NCBI GenBank assembly: GCA_947044365.1
Contig: OX345639.1
Location: 2,553,001 to 2,617,000, forward strand
DNA length: 64,000 nt
Direction of reading: 5' to 3'
Source of the DNA: Petrosia ficiformis
Lineage: Eukaryota > Porifera > Demospongiae > Haplosclerida > Petrosiidae
This document shows positions 23,828 through 35,868 of this stretch, piece after piece; the first letter of the stretch is position 1; the number at the start of each line of letters is the position of its first letter. A program made the translations under genes and the position numbers. The notes under the pieces are model-generated. The model was given only the letters and a program-made list of their open reading frames with translations, searched no databases and was not told where the DNA came from.

Positions 23828-24907
23828 GCTTTTTTTGTTGTTTTTGTTGTGATGTAGTTGATACTATACCAGCTGAAGCTAGTCCTGAAGGTGGTTCATA
23901 CTGTGTAGTTGCTTGTACTCCTTCTAAAGCCGGTATTGATTGCAGTTTAGCTTCTAGAATGTTTAAAGATATGTCTAGTGTTTGTATTCTACTGGATAGG
24001 TCTGATAGTCTCTGGAGGGGGAAGAAAGAAGAGATAGAATGACAGAGATGTAGAAGATTTAAAAGATGGTCAATGAAGGGGAAAATGGTTTGCTAAATGG
24101 TAATTGAGATATAATTAATAGTAATTAATAGAAAATTGGTAAAAGCATTCACCCCCCCCCCCCCCCCCCCCCCCTTTTGAAATTTGTTTGCCAATATGCA
24201 CACCATGATAGCCCTGTATGTCGCCCCCCCAAAGTCTTTCAAATTCAAGTTTCGCCCCCCCCCCCCCCCCCCCCCTCAACAAATTTTCTAAATGAAAGCC
24301 TGATCCTGGTAAATGAGTGATATTCCCATTAACTAGTTGAGAAACAGCATATGGAATGTACTCTGGATGTTACTAATGTTCATTACTAATAACTACATAT
24401 TTTGAGTGTCTAAAACAAAAAGATTTATTTTGTCTTTGGGAATAATAATAATTATGTAATGGCAACAGTATTATAGTAACACTAGAGTAATTAACCTCAA
24501 CCCTAGACTTGAGAGAAAGTTCACAGGAGAAAAAGAAAAGAGTCAAGATATATGAAATGCTGATATAGAACAAGGGAAAGAGTTGTGAGAAGAAAGGATA
24601 AGAGTAAGAAACAAGAGCGATGAGACAGAGTACAAGATGAGGAGGTGGACTCAAGAACGAAGATATAATTATTGTAGGTGATAGTTACTCACAAACAGCT
24701 TACCTCTTCACATACTGAAGAAAATCGATTCAAAAACTTTGTTGTTTGAATTATAAATTTGTTCAACATAACAAGAGTTGTTTTGTGTTCTAAAGGAGGT
24801 ATCTACGAAAGAAATATACTGTCACACGTAATACTCAGTTAATGATAACCATGTACCTTCTTGTAATCTACACCAGCTCCAACAATTGGTAACCCATGTT
24901 CATCCAT
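21553..24907 (-). CDS. WASHC3: WASH complex subunit 3 (CCDC53)
   Basis: Six exons on the minus strand: 24907-24857, 24802-24704, 24011-23711, 23330-23275, 21810-21746 and 21691-21553, giving 236 residues (human 194). The start MDEHGLPIVGAGVDYKK matches the family's N-terminus and lies in a strong start context (gccATGg). The coiled-coil region LNKFIIQTTKFLNRFSSVCE and RLSDLSSRIQTLD, the motif HPTYKQFFKMKRLGVNP, MKRRGLDPDLLE, and the Ser/Asp-rich end SSESEDEFSD are all diagnostic. Exon 3 is lengthened by a polyglutamine run (CAA repeats, plus-strand ttg repeats near 23800-23830) and a proline segment (GPPPPP). The WASH complex activates Arp2/3 on endosomes for cargo sorting. WASHC3 is a small structural subunit. 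Intron 4 contains a minisatellite, and intron 2 contains two poly-C tracts. Confidence 0.92.
22925..23230. repeat. Minisatellite built on gtactagtgtacat
   Basis: At least nine copies of tgtactagtgtacat alternate with aatactgtac and gtattgtataaatat linkers, giving a higher-order unit near 50 bp. The core GTACTAGTGTAC is almost self-complementary, so the array can fold into hairpins. It lies in WASHC3 intron 4, just downstream of exon 4. Confidence 0.93.
24152..24275. repeat. Two long poly-C tracts in WASHC3 intron 2
   Basis: C runs of 23 (24152-24174) and 21 (24255-24275) lie 80 bp apart. On the transcribed minus strand they are G tracts. The exact lengths may be sequencing estimates. Confidence 0.9.
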
Positions 24908-24997
24908 GGCTAAATCAGCAAGAGGGGAGGGTCTGAGGGTGTAGCTACTAGCAATAGGACTCAGACCGGTTCTGTAGTAGGTGTGGCTAGTAACGAA
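24908..24997. promoter_or_regulatory. 90-bp bidirectional promoter WASHC3/MRPL47
   Basis: Start codons of the divergent genes are 90 bp apart. The segment is relatively GC-rich (gaggggagggtctgagggtg) with an imperfect inverted repeat (gggtctgag with ctcagacc). A CACGTG E-box at 25005-25010 lies just inside the MRPL47 coding start. No TATA box. Confidence 0.7.
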
Positions 24998-27376
24998 ATG
25001 GCTACACGTGGAGTAATGCAGAGACAGTTGTTTACTCTACTATACAACAGAATAACACTCAATTATGTTACAAGAAATACTTCATTTTCAAACTGCGAGA
25101 AAACTGTTTTGCTAAATTCAAGATGGAGACATTTTAGATCTTGTGTACCCAATGATCGATCGAATATCAGTGCTCGTGTGTTATCTGAAAGAGGTTTACA
25201 TTTTTCAGCTATTAATAATGGACTAGATGAGTTCTTTCAGAAAGGAGAAGATCTGATTGAAGAAGCTGAGAAAACAGGTTGGTATAAATGGATTTTATTG
25301 CATGATCATGGATGTGTATTGTTAGGTAGAGCTTGGCAAGCACGAGAGTTGAGAAACAAAAGTAGTGAAGATCTGCATAAACTATGGTATGTTAAATTAT
25401 TGGAATACTGTACAAACCAGTATAATTATTCATCTGTTAAAATGTTACAATAAATATTTTCATCTAAGAAGTGTGTACAAATAAATATTATAATTGAAGA
25501 AGTGTACTTAGTTTCACTCACCAAGTGCACTGTTATAGTTTTAACCATAGCCTGCTCTATGAATGCAAAACTCTTCTCTGATTCTATCATCATTATATGT
25601 GAATGTATGCATGTTTTCTGTGTGCATTTTTCTACATGTGTTCATTTTGTCTGCATATCTGCATGTTTGTGTATAATATATAAGTAGCTATGTACCATTC
25701 TATACTACTGATGAAGATTGCTGTAAGTAAGTAATTGAAACATCTGGTAATTTTTCTTTCAAATAAAGCATTTCAAATAAACTTGTTTTAACTATATAGT
25801 GAAAAACAAATCCTTCATCATGAATACACCTAGTCAACCAACCCTGAATACAGATATAACTTTTGTGTGAAGTATTATTTTGCCATTCTGAAAACCTTAA
25901 CTAGCAACAGTTGCTATAAATGTGATATTGGATGATTTTAGTTTAGTATACTCACACAACAACTTTACTGCTAAAATATGGATACTCATTTATTATGTTT
26001 AATGCATAGAGCACCTATTTTATAATATTTCTTGCCAGCATGAATTGTAATTTGATCACCATCTTAATGGAATGTGCTATTACTAGATACAATTACTATA
26101 TACATCTTTTTGCTAATTATTATTTAGGTATGTTCTTTTGAAGGAACGGAACATGTTACTAACATTGTCACATGATGCCAAAAGAAATGGATTTTTAATG
26201 CCAGGACCTGAAAGAATTAAAAAGGTGTGTAGTACTGTGCTAACAGTAGTAATTTTTAATACTTGACAAACTGACGATTTGTGTTATTGTAATCACCAAG
26301 TGTGTATGTTTGTCTTTGTTCTGAAAAGTAAAACTCCTAATATTTGGATGATGGAGGCAGCAGCAACCACTCTTTGTATACAACTTTCATGCTAATGAGA
26401 TCACTGGCAATATAGTAGTGATTTCTCACTTCACTGCATAATTATGCACACTAATCTCAGGCTGTTGACAAGGACTGTAGGTGCTTTTCATTGAAATAGT
26501 CATAACTTCAGCTTTCTCAATTGGACTATTCTAGTTCTTGGCTTCTTTCTTGTTGGTTAGTAGGTTTTTCGGCTTGGTTAGTTCATTGGAAGGCTAGAGT
26601 CCAATTAAGATCAGCATTCTGATGAATTTCTGTGTGGAGGGTTTTTTAAAGTGCTTGTCTTTGGGGTCACTGTTAGTTCACCAATATCTGAATTTATCTC
26701 TTTGTAATAAAACTAGTAATTAAAAGGTTGTCTTTGATAAGAATTATTGTTTCTATTTCACATATTGATTGATTATCATTATTCTTGTCTATTTTTATAT
26801 TTATTATTTACAATAGGTTCGTCAGTCGATGGCAAGAATCAAGTTAGTTATTGGAGAAAGAGTAAGTTTTAATGACTAATAAATACTATACAGGTAGTTG
26901 ATCTTTATCTCAAATGAGTGAAAGATTGTAGTAGCTTAACTGTAGTTGTGTTTGTTTACCTTACTTGTCTCGAGTGTTCATCAAATTATCCTGAGTAACA
27001 TAATACTGGGGTCTTGTATTTCTTGACCAGGCAAATGAGTCAGTATATCTTATATAAAGATCATTCACATTCTCCTCGACCTCAGATCAGGATAGTATTG
27101 TAGTTTATTACTGTAATCAACTAGTATAATACATTTATGCAAACCACAGAATACAATAATCTCCTGCTTGAGTGAGAACATAATTATAACCCTAACAATG
27201 CCTATACACCTAATTCTTATAGCTATACTATGTGGGCAAATATTAGTACACTTATTTTCCATCCAGAAAGTAATAATTACGATTTTGTTAATTCATTTGT
27301 ACAGAACAGAGCAGTACGTGAAGCAAGAGTTAATTTAAGCGACCAAACTTGTGATGAAGAATTGAATGATTCTTAA
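24998..27376 (+). CDS. MRPL47: Mitochondrial large-subunit ribosomal protein uL29m (L47)
   Basis: Five exons: 24998-25277, 25326-25386, 26128-26224, 26817-26861 and 27305-27376, giving 184 residues. The N-terminus ([18 protein letters not shown]) is basic and amphipathic, like a mitochondrial presequence. The diagnostic core is [40 protein letters not shown] and [14 protein letters not shown], which match the L47/L29 family. The first intron (25278-25325) is only 48 bp and has no stop codon, so keeping it would add 16 residues ([12 protein letters not shown]...) without shifting the frame. Homology supports splicing it out, because [13 protein letters not shown] then aligns. The protein is a structural part of the mitochondrial 54S/39S subunit near the exit tunnel. 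It is shorter at the C-terminus than the human protein. Confidence 0.92.
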
Positions 27377-27754
27377 AAATGTTATTATATATTAATTTAC
27401 TATATTATAATTTCATGAAAATAATTATAGTAACTTACTCTCTAAATTAAACCATAATGAAGAATTTATTTAACAAAGCCTTGTTTAACACATTGCTATT
27501 ATAATTATTATATAATAATAATTATAACAATTATATCAATTACCAAATCAATGACCAGATCTGTTACCAAATCGATTACCAGAACGGTTACCAGATCAAT
27601 CATCAATTCGATTACCAGAGTAAAATTTACGCATGTGTATGTCACGTCAATGTCTAATTTTCTGGCTCTGTTCCGGGTGAATTTGTGACAGACGGACAAC
27701 AGTAATTATAATATAGGTTTGCATTTTTATAAAGTGACATGATAAATCAAATAA
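27377..27754. other. Convergent spacer MRPL47/MRPS31 with a degenerate short tandem repeat
   Basis: 378 bp between two stop codons. From about 27540 to 27622 the sequence repeats forms of accagatcnnttaccaaatcgatt in about six imperfect 12-13-bp units. It ends tgacagacggacaacag. No gene or RNA recognised. Confidence 0.65.
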
Positions 27755-29345
27755 TTATTTTGATATTGAGGGTATGTCTGTTGGTAATTGTAGTTCTTCC
27801 TCTGGAAACTGACTGAAGTATTCTCTGAACCAGTTAACATGAGCTCTCTTCTCTTCAGGTGTGTAATGAGGATTGTTTGAGAGACCAGTGACCACCAGTT
27901 CCATGAAGTGACGAACAGGACCTAATAATAATTTATTATTCTAGGCTTTCTAGCAAGTTACCATAGTAACAAACTTTCAGTGAAGCTGAACAACTTAAAA
28001 TGGTTTCAAAATATTCCTTATATGGAGACATCACAACCAGTAGTCGCCACTTAATGCATGTACATGAACTCCTGATAGATACAATGCTTAACACCTGCCC
28101 ACTGAATTTTAATTTACTCATAAAATTTAATTCATACTAATGTCTGGAAGAATAGTTCAAATGAGAATTAGGTACACATGACATTGTATAGTCATTACTA
28201 GTCAGTTCCCATTATTGACATTGTCTGAAAAATCAGTAATTGTGAAACTGATCATATGCAAAGTATATGAGGAGCAGATTGTTTATAGTTACATCAGATT
28301 TGTGATGTGTGCGTGTATAGACATACCTTTTTTTGGAAATCCTTCTTCTAGTAAATGATCAAGAAACACATGTTCCTCAAAACCAACATCTTCACTTTCA
28401 CTACATGATAAACACACAGTATCAATACATTGATATTAACACTTCAGGAGATAAGTAATATTACATGCATCATCAGTGACCAACAATCATTGTGTGTCTC
28501 ATGAGTGATAAATCAGGTGAGCACTGAATAGAAAACTCGCATCACTGTAACTATACATTTTGTTACAAAATCAGAGCAGACAAAGAATGACAGGACTTAA
28601 CAATTTTACCATGATGGTCACTTTCTAGCTACGCCAATTTCATTTCATGCACGTGAGTGACACCATTTTCTACTTGATTTTAACACTGCAATTCTTATAC
28701 TAGAAATTATGTACTCTTGGTAGCACTGGAGTGTAAGTTGTAACACATACACACACATATATAACATAATCTCTGTGTAATAATTGTAATAATTATTATT
28801 ATTGTCTGCAATTATTTTCTTGTCAGTAATCATTCTTGTTTCCCAATCACACTTGTGGTCAGAGCTACAAGTGCATTCATTGTCTAATTGCAAACTTCCA
28901 CTACCAGGCAACATAAATTTTTCTTACATTGGTATGTGCTAGTACATAGTTCTACATACCTATTATAACTCTCATTATCAATAGGATATTTCCACATGTA
29001 CTTTGAGTCCTCGATTATTTTCTCAAACATGTTAGTGTCAGGACGAAATTTCTTTAGAATAGATATCTGTCTGGCCTCATCTTCCTATACAATATAAATG
29101 CATACAGTATGGTACATGTATGTTATACAGTTCAGGGACAGGGCAAAATCCTTTACCAATGGCTTAAGCACAATTTCTAAACTATAAAAAAATTAATGTG
29201 CAGCAACTGTATAGTATAGAAGCAGTGTTGCTGCTAAGCTCATATGGCGCACCTCTGACACACTCTAAGTAATTCCAGACAGTTAGATACTGAATTCCCT
29301 GGCAAGTCAAACCCACAACCCTGTTGGATACAGACAGACACAGTT

Positions 29346-29384
<39 letters not shown>

Positions 29385-31356
29385 CACACACACACACACA
29401 CATTTACATATTTACATACATACCTGATAGAAATCCCATTCTTCAGGAGGCATTACTGAACTATCAGGAGATGGTTTATTGAAAATACCTGTAAGCCAAA
29501 AATATAACTCGTATATCAAGTCAACAAATTGGGAAGTGTATGTGTTTTATCTATACAATATACCAGTGCTCTTTCTAGGCTGGTTTAGTATGTTGCACCA
29601 GCAGCACCATTCTACCTCATTGTAAATTTGAAGTGTAGAAATTTCCAAAATGTACATATTTTTCAGCTCATTAGGTCACAATGCAACTATATTTTTAATG
29701 AGATACATGTACCATGGGTACAGGACACATTGATGACTTATTCTGCAAAGAGATTTTTAACAAATGCTCACTTGCATTTTGTCTATCCTGGTTTTCTCAT
29801 AAAAAAAACTTTGAAGAATTTGTGAAGAAGATCATAATGTCTACTTACAATTAAAGAAAACAATCAGTACTAAATATCTAATAACAGGTACCAAGTATCT
29901 ACAATGGCAATGCATATAAACAAACTATAAAATTGTTTTTTTGAAAGTGTCCTAAGAAATGATCCACGAATTCCCACATTTTTCAAACCCTACAACTTTC
30001 TGGGCAGAACCCTGAACACGAGGCTATGTACAATATTAGTACTTACCAAGCCTTTTTCCTTCTGTGAAAGACAATGAAACTCTTGATCTTGGTTTCAAAG
30101 GTACAGAATGATCTTCTACTGGTGATGTAGATTTAGTTGGCATTCCTAGTCTTCTTCTAATATCATCTATCAAAATTAATATAAGTTTTGTATGTAATGA
30201 ACAGTGTAACTATGTACAACTAATCTCATACAAGCTATGAATAATGACACTGATATCAATTACTTTGGGAGACATACCATCTGTACGAATGTATATCTTC
30301 ATATCACTGAGAATATCACTATGATAGAAACAAACAGAAATCATAATTATATGAACTAAATGTATAACTATTCATTTCAAGGTACTAGTACTGTATAGTC
30401 TTAATCATTAGAGTGATACCTTCACTATTGATAAAGGGTGTGAAGGGTCTAGTTACAATTTCATTTATGGGCATGACATCATTAATGACATCATGGCCAT
30501 TGTATAGCAGAGATGCATGCTATGTTTAATGTGGTTTAATGACACTTCACATCATGTTGCTAGAATATTACTGCCAAGAACTGAATCAATATTCAGTAAT
30601 ATAGGATTATGACAAGTATCAAATCGAATAGACCACCTTGCAATCATGACTGGATGCCAATCATATTGGAGGACAACTAATGTTGAGTGGGACATGTAAA
30701 GTATAACAGAGAGAAAGATACACTTTATCAGCAGTTTTAATTCAAACTATAGTTCTTTGGCTAGAAATAAACCATAGAACAGAGAAGGATCCTAGACAAC
30801 AAAATTTGAAATCTAAGAAGGTTAATGATAGCTCTAACTGGATACTAAATTTCAAATTTCGAACGTCTTATCATGGGCTGTTGTATAACAAGTCACCAGA
30901 CCCTCCCTCCTCTAGCAGGAAGCTGGCCCAAAAGACTACAGTGGGCTTGGTAAATGAAAATCCCTAGACACTAGGATGGAGGACACACACACTTGAGATA
31001 TTCAAATTCAAAGGTGCTGTTCTTATTATCACCTTAGATCAGTTGCTGGTTCTGTTTCATCCACTGTCTTCTCAGATTTTAGAAGTTTATCAAGAAAGCT
31101 GACGCTAACAGGAGGTGCATCACTCTCTTTCCGAGCTTCTTTCTTCTTTATCATTTTCTTTATCTTTCTTCTGTAGTTTTGCTCTGGACCCTTGTCACCT
31201 GCTTTCTTTATTGTCAAGTGACATATCTGGAGGTATTAAAATCTCAGGTAATGATTTAGGGATCTTTTCAACAAAAATATATAATAGTCTCAGAGAGGAA
31301 ATATTAATACCTGAATAGTTAAACCAGTAGATTGTTTTAAAGTCTCCTGACGACAT
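27755..31356 (-). CDS. MRPS31: Mitochondrial small-subunit ribosomal protein mS31
   Basis: Eight exons on the minus strand: 31356-31311, 31198-31033, 30318-30278, 30166-30047, 29488-29424, 29084-28960, 28400-28327 and 27921-27755, giving 267 residues. The C-terminal half matches human MRPS31: ILSDMKIYIR, FTEGKRLGIFNKP, WKYPIDNES, FEEHVFLDHLLEEGFPKKG, PVRHFMELVVTGLSNNP and WFREYF. The N-terminus is lysine-rich (NYRRKIKKMIKKKEARKE) and poorly conserved. The start MSSGDFKTIYWFNYSG is chosen because it is the first ATG after the E-box promoter and splices in phase. An upstream start remains possible, and the presequence is not a typical one. It is a metazoan-specific structural component of the mitochondrial 28S subunit. 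Exons 1-4 exist a second time at 45.2-46.5 kb. Confidence 0.9.
29341..29402. repeat. GACA/CA microsatellite
   Basis: A run of gacagacagacagacagaca changes to cacacacaca. It lies in MRPS31 intron 5, a few bases from the exon 5 donor. Confidence 0.9.
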
Positions 31357-31500
31357 GGTAAAAACCTGACAGATCTTAGGCCCAACATTGTGGAACTCCG
31401 TATATCTGTTACCCACGTGGAAGACTGGAGCAGCAAGACCAGTATAATCACTCAAATGTTTAATCGTAGGATTTATACTACAGTGATTGAGTGGTCATTA
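31357..31500 (-). promoter_or_regulatory. MRPS31 promoter region with a CACGTG E-box
   Basis: CACGTG at 31414-31419 in the context acccacgtggaag, about 60 bp before the chosen start codon. The paralogous region at 46.59-46.62 kb has the same box in two copies. The open frame running upstream of the ATG is not kept between the two copies, which supports a 5' UTR/promoter reading. Confidence 0.55.
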
Positions 31501-31511
31501 TAGTTTAATTA

Positions 31512-31582
31512 TACCTAGGTATACACCATAGATCTTTCCATTTCTCAGGAGACTCTGCTACCAATATATAGCTCGTCATTCT
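31512..31582 (-). pseudogene. Fragment of GTF3C5 exon 1, copy A
   Basis: The minus strand reads VAESPEKWKDL and then diverges, matching GTF3C5 exon 1 (62640-62775) almost exactly over 11 residues. It has no start codon of its own in the same context. It is a displaced exon piece between MRPS31 and IgR-A. Confidence 0.85.
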
Positions 31583-31723
31583 GTATACTTCTGTATTATT
31601 TCTGACATTTTTATAGGTTACATTTGTGTATAAAACAATATTTAAATAATAAAATATGATTACTTAGAGCAGAAGTACAAAACACTAAACATTTCTTGAA
31701 CATCATTTACTAACTTCTATCAG

Positions 31724-31767
31724 GTATTGTAGAAAGTGATGAAAAATCTTTAGGAGGAATGGCAAAG
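31724..31767 (+). pseudogene. Inverted fragment of GTF3C5 exon 2, copy A
   Basis: The plus strand reads GIVESDEKSL..GG after an intact-looking acceptor (tatcag) and ends AAG|gta, matching GTF3C5 exon 2 (GIVENDEKALETLGG). It points opposite to the exon 1 piece beside it, so an inversion has occurred. A 10-bp deletion breaks the frame relative to copy B. Confidence 0.8.
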
Positions 31768-31972
31768 GTATTGTGTGACGAAATGTAGTGATAACTTTCT
31801 TTTGTTATTAAATTCGCTATCTATGTATACAATACAAGCAAACATAAATAACTATAGATGCACATTTGTCTATGCTGTAATATTACTAACTGAATAAACA
31901 GAATCACAAGTAAATTTGAATTATTGGTGAACTTAATTTACTACATGTATTGTTGTCACATGATCCACTGAT

Positions 31973-33702
31973 TCACATATTATCTATTTCTTCATAAACA
32001 TCATTTTGTTGTTTACATATACTATATGCTGCATTGTCAGATAGTTTAAAATCCGTGATATTGTATACTTCATTTTGAGTCATGTTCATTGTTGTATTTG
32101 ACCTCTTTGAATGTCTCCATAAATAACATCCAATTATGATCAGTATTGCCACACTTGTAATAATCAGTACTAATAATCCTATTACACTTATTGTGATGAT
32201 TATAGCTTCATTGTCTGAGGTAATGGATGAGAGAGAGGAGTATCAACTACGTATTATACTATAGATGTTCAAGAACTATCTAATATATATACCTCTTTTT
32301 GAAGCAGAAGTCGGGTCAGTTGAGACAGATGTAGATGGGTCATTAACTGTATTGGCTACACATATAAATAGAAAAAAAGAAAAATATGCCATATCATAAT
32401 TATTTATGTGTTGAACTTTTGAGTACATGATATGCATGAACATGCCAGATATCACATTCACTTGAGCATTTCTTCACTAAATTACAAATACATTCATAGC
32501 CATACTAAGTCAAATGACCTTATTGCTGTGTAATGTATACATCACATTCCTTACAATAATTATTATTATACCAATTATAGTAATTATAGTAATGACAACG
32601 TATAATTGATATTGAACACTCCTCTTTTGTCCCGCTTATCTTCTCAGCAACAGGCGGTATGTCCAAGATCACATCATCTTTCTATAGGCACCTAGCTGAG
32701 AAACTATCGGAAAGATACGATAAGCATTTTTCTGTTACAATGGGTCTCTTGAGATGTCGTCTCAGCTTTGCTTTGCTGAGAGCAGCAATAATGTGCATTA
32801 GAGGAGTACGTTCATCAAGAACTAACCCAATTCTCAACTCTGCTTTCGACCTTCAGGTGGCCGAAAGCCATTTATCACACCGTAACTGACTAATTCATTT
32901 GGTAAATTTTATTTATTATTATTATTTCTGTTTTTATCTTTATTTTCCTAATTTCATGTTTTATGATCTTTAACTCTATAATGTATTATTATTATAATTA
33001 ACCGTCTTCTACCATGAAACGCGCGCGAAATACAGTAACTAAGCAAATCTTTGCGCGTGGCAACAGTATACATAATTTCACTAACCTATGGATATAGTGT
33101 GGGTTTCTGTGTCAATCTGTGACTCTTTAGACAAGTAACTAATCAACAGTTCAATCGCAAATGACAAAAAGAGCTCTACATGTGGCAGACTTCCGGCTCC
33201 TCCTCTAGCTCTACTCCAGTATAAGGTGTGGTCTTCCAGCGATATCGATCGATCGCTATCAAGAAGCTAGCGCTGCAAGAACAGCCCCACCCAACTCTTT
33301 TGGAATCTCATACAAGAAGAAGCAATAGAGGTCTGAAAGACCTCAATCACAAGCATACAAATTGGTGTCAGATTTTCAAAAAGAACATGCATCACTATGA
33401 ATTACAGCTAATAATTATAGCTACAGTTGTATATATATAGTCATCATGATTGTTGTTTTATGTCAATTATTATATATAATTATTATTTATGAAGTATTAT
33501 AAAGGAATTGACAACTATGTAACTTAAATTTCATTTCAATCAATGACGGGAAAATTTTACTGGGAGGTTTAATAACATGTTATCAAACCTCCCGGTAAAG
33601 ACCGGGAGGTTTGATAACACATTTAGAAACCTCATTATAAGCAATCTGATTGGTCAATTCAATCTAGTCATGGTAGAATTATTATTATTATTATTATTAT
33701 AG

Positions 33703-33733
<31 letters not shown>

Positions 33734-35790
33734 TAGTAATGATATCATTAGTAGTCTTATAATTATGCCAAAACATATTGCTAAAGCATACTTCTTCCTT
33801 TAAGAAACATATGCAGAAAAAAAGAATATAATTGTAGTGTTATCCTAGCAGTTTCTGTTTAAATCTGAACTCTTCTTTTAAATCAAATGACAGTAGTATT
33901 TATACTCAGTAAGTAGGCATATTGACTATGTATTTACAAGTTAGAGAACAATGACAAGACTAATTAATATGTTACACAATACAAAAAGACTATGAGACTA
34001 CTACAAGATACAATGTAAAACAAGATTATATTCTCTTAGTTCATCATATAATGTATATATTCCTACAGCATGACAGTTTGGCTACATTCCAATGAAATAG
34101 AAAATACATCAACAAAATACTTTGGAATCAACTTTTGGCCAAATACAAGGAAGGTATATAAGGTTGTTAAACTGCCGATTGTCCTATTGGCACTGTAGTA
34201 TTAGCAATTTAGTACACTATACTAGTGTGGTAAATCTTAGATCATGTGAGCTAAGTGTGGCAACATTGGTGAGGCGGGGTGGGGCGCACGGCCCACCACG
34301 TCCCCCCTTGTGCACGCCACTAATACTGCATATAAGGTTTGTATATAATTAATATAATTATATATAATGTATATAATTATATATTAATTATAATTATTAT
34401 ACATTTGTAGAACTTTAGGTAGAATAGCTAGCTATTAGTTCAAGTTTCTACGTAAGCTACACACAGTGGCTTAGACACCATTAAAAAATTGGGGGGGTCC
34501 AACTTGACAATATTAACAATTACAATAATTAAATATGTTACACGTGCATAAATCAATAACAATACGTACATAGTTTTAAAATTGTCCAAAATTGAATTGG
34601 TAATGGTTTTAAAAATTACTGCATCATTCAAATTTGAGGAGGGCTGTGCCCCCCCCCCCATTCTTTAATTAGGGAGCGCTCAAGCCCCCCTGTCCCCCTA
34701 TGTCTAAGCCACTGACATAGCTTTCTTTCTGCTGGTCTCTAGCTTGAGCACAAGTTCTTTTACGTGCCACGCCCATTAATAGACCGAGCACAAGCCCCCT
34801 GGAATGACGTACCTACCTTCTTTAACTATACAATGCATAATCGTGTAAGTGGCCACAAACATATATATATAATTATATATTGAGAAAAAAGAATCCCTAT
34901 ATATGATAGCTTTTACTAATTTTAGCGATTTTAGCGACTAATGTTGTAATCGCTAAACTTAGTACATACTAAATAATATATTTCATGATTAGTAATTAGA
35001 AATTCCTTATTCATTCTACCACTAAATAATATATTGTGGGCTTTATTGTTTAATACCTGTACTAGCTGTTGTAGACTGCATGCTTCTACTACGTGTTATA
35101 GACTGCATGCTTGTACTAGTCGTTAGAGACTGTATGCTTGTACTAGCTGCTATAGACTGTATGCTTGTACTAGCTGTTATAGACTGCATACCTGTACTAG
35201 ACTGCATGCTTGAAGTTTCTGTTGGACCTGGGTGTGCAAAAGTGTTCAATAGTAACATGCACTACATTCACAAACCAAAACTATTGTATAAATAGTTCTT
35301 TCTTACAGTTTTTGATATACTTGATGTGGATGGAATAAATCATAAAAACTGTAAGTACATTATGTATTACCTTTTAATTGTGTGTACTAATTATAGCGAC
35401 TAATGTAATAATCGCTAAACTTAGTACATACTAAAAATATATTTCATGATTAGTAATTTTTATATGGCATATTAGGTGTGGCTCAAAAGTTTGCTAAAAT
35501 TAATGAATGCTAAATTTGAGTGTTTAAAAATTTCTAAATTTAGTGGATGCAATTAACAGTAGGGTTAATGTATTAATGAAGTATTTAATTGTCATGCAAT
35601 CTGGGAATATGATGGAGAGAGAGTACAATTTGCATTAATAGAGAGGTGGGATGAACGTATTGATATTCAAATATCTGTTTATTTTGGTCAACATCTGAAT
35701 CCAACCAGGACTCCATTGAAACCTTTTAAGCTTTGTTGCTACACCTCTTGATTATATGCACATACACACTTGCATGTGTTTGTCAGTTAC

Positions 35791-35868
<78 letters not shown>

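Noticed and set aside
24373..24654. 93-residue minus-strand ORF
   Set aside because: It lies inside WASHC3 intron 2, is low-complexity hydrophobic sequence, and shows no motif or splice context.
27540..27625. CRISPR-like short repeat array
   Set aside because: Units of about 12-13 bp are imperfect and contiguous, with no spacers. It is a decayed simple tandem repeat.
31195..31455. Longer MRPS31 start upstream of MSSGDF
   Set aside because: The upstream frame (HVGNRYTEFHNVGPK) is interrupted or shifted in the second copy by an E-box duplication and an 18-base insertion, so it is more likely 5' UTR. It is not fully excluded.
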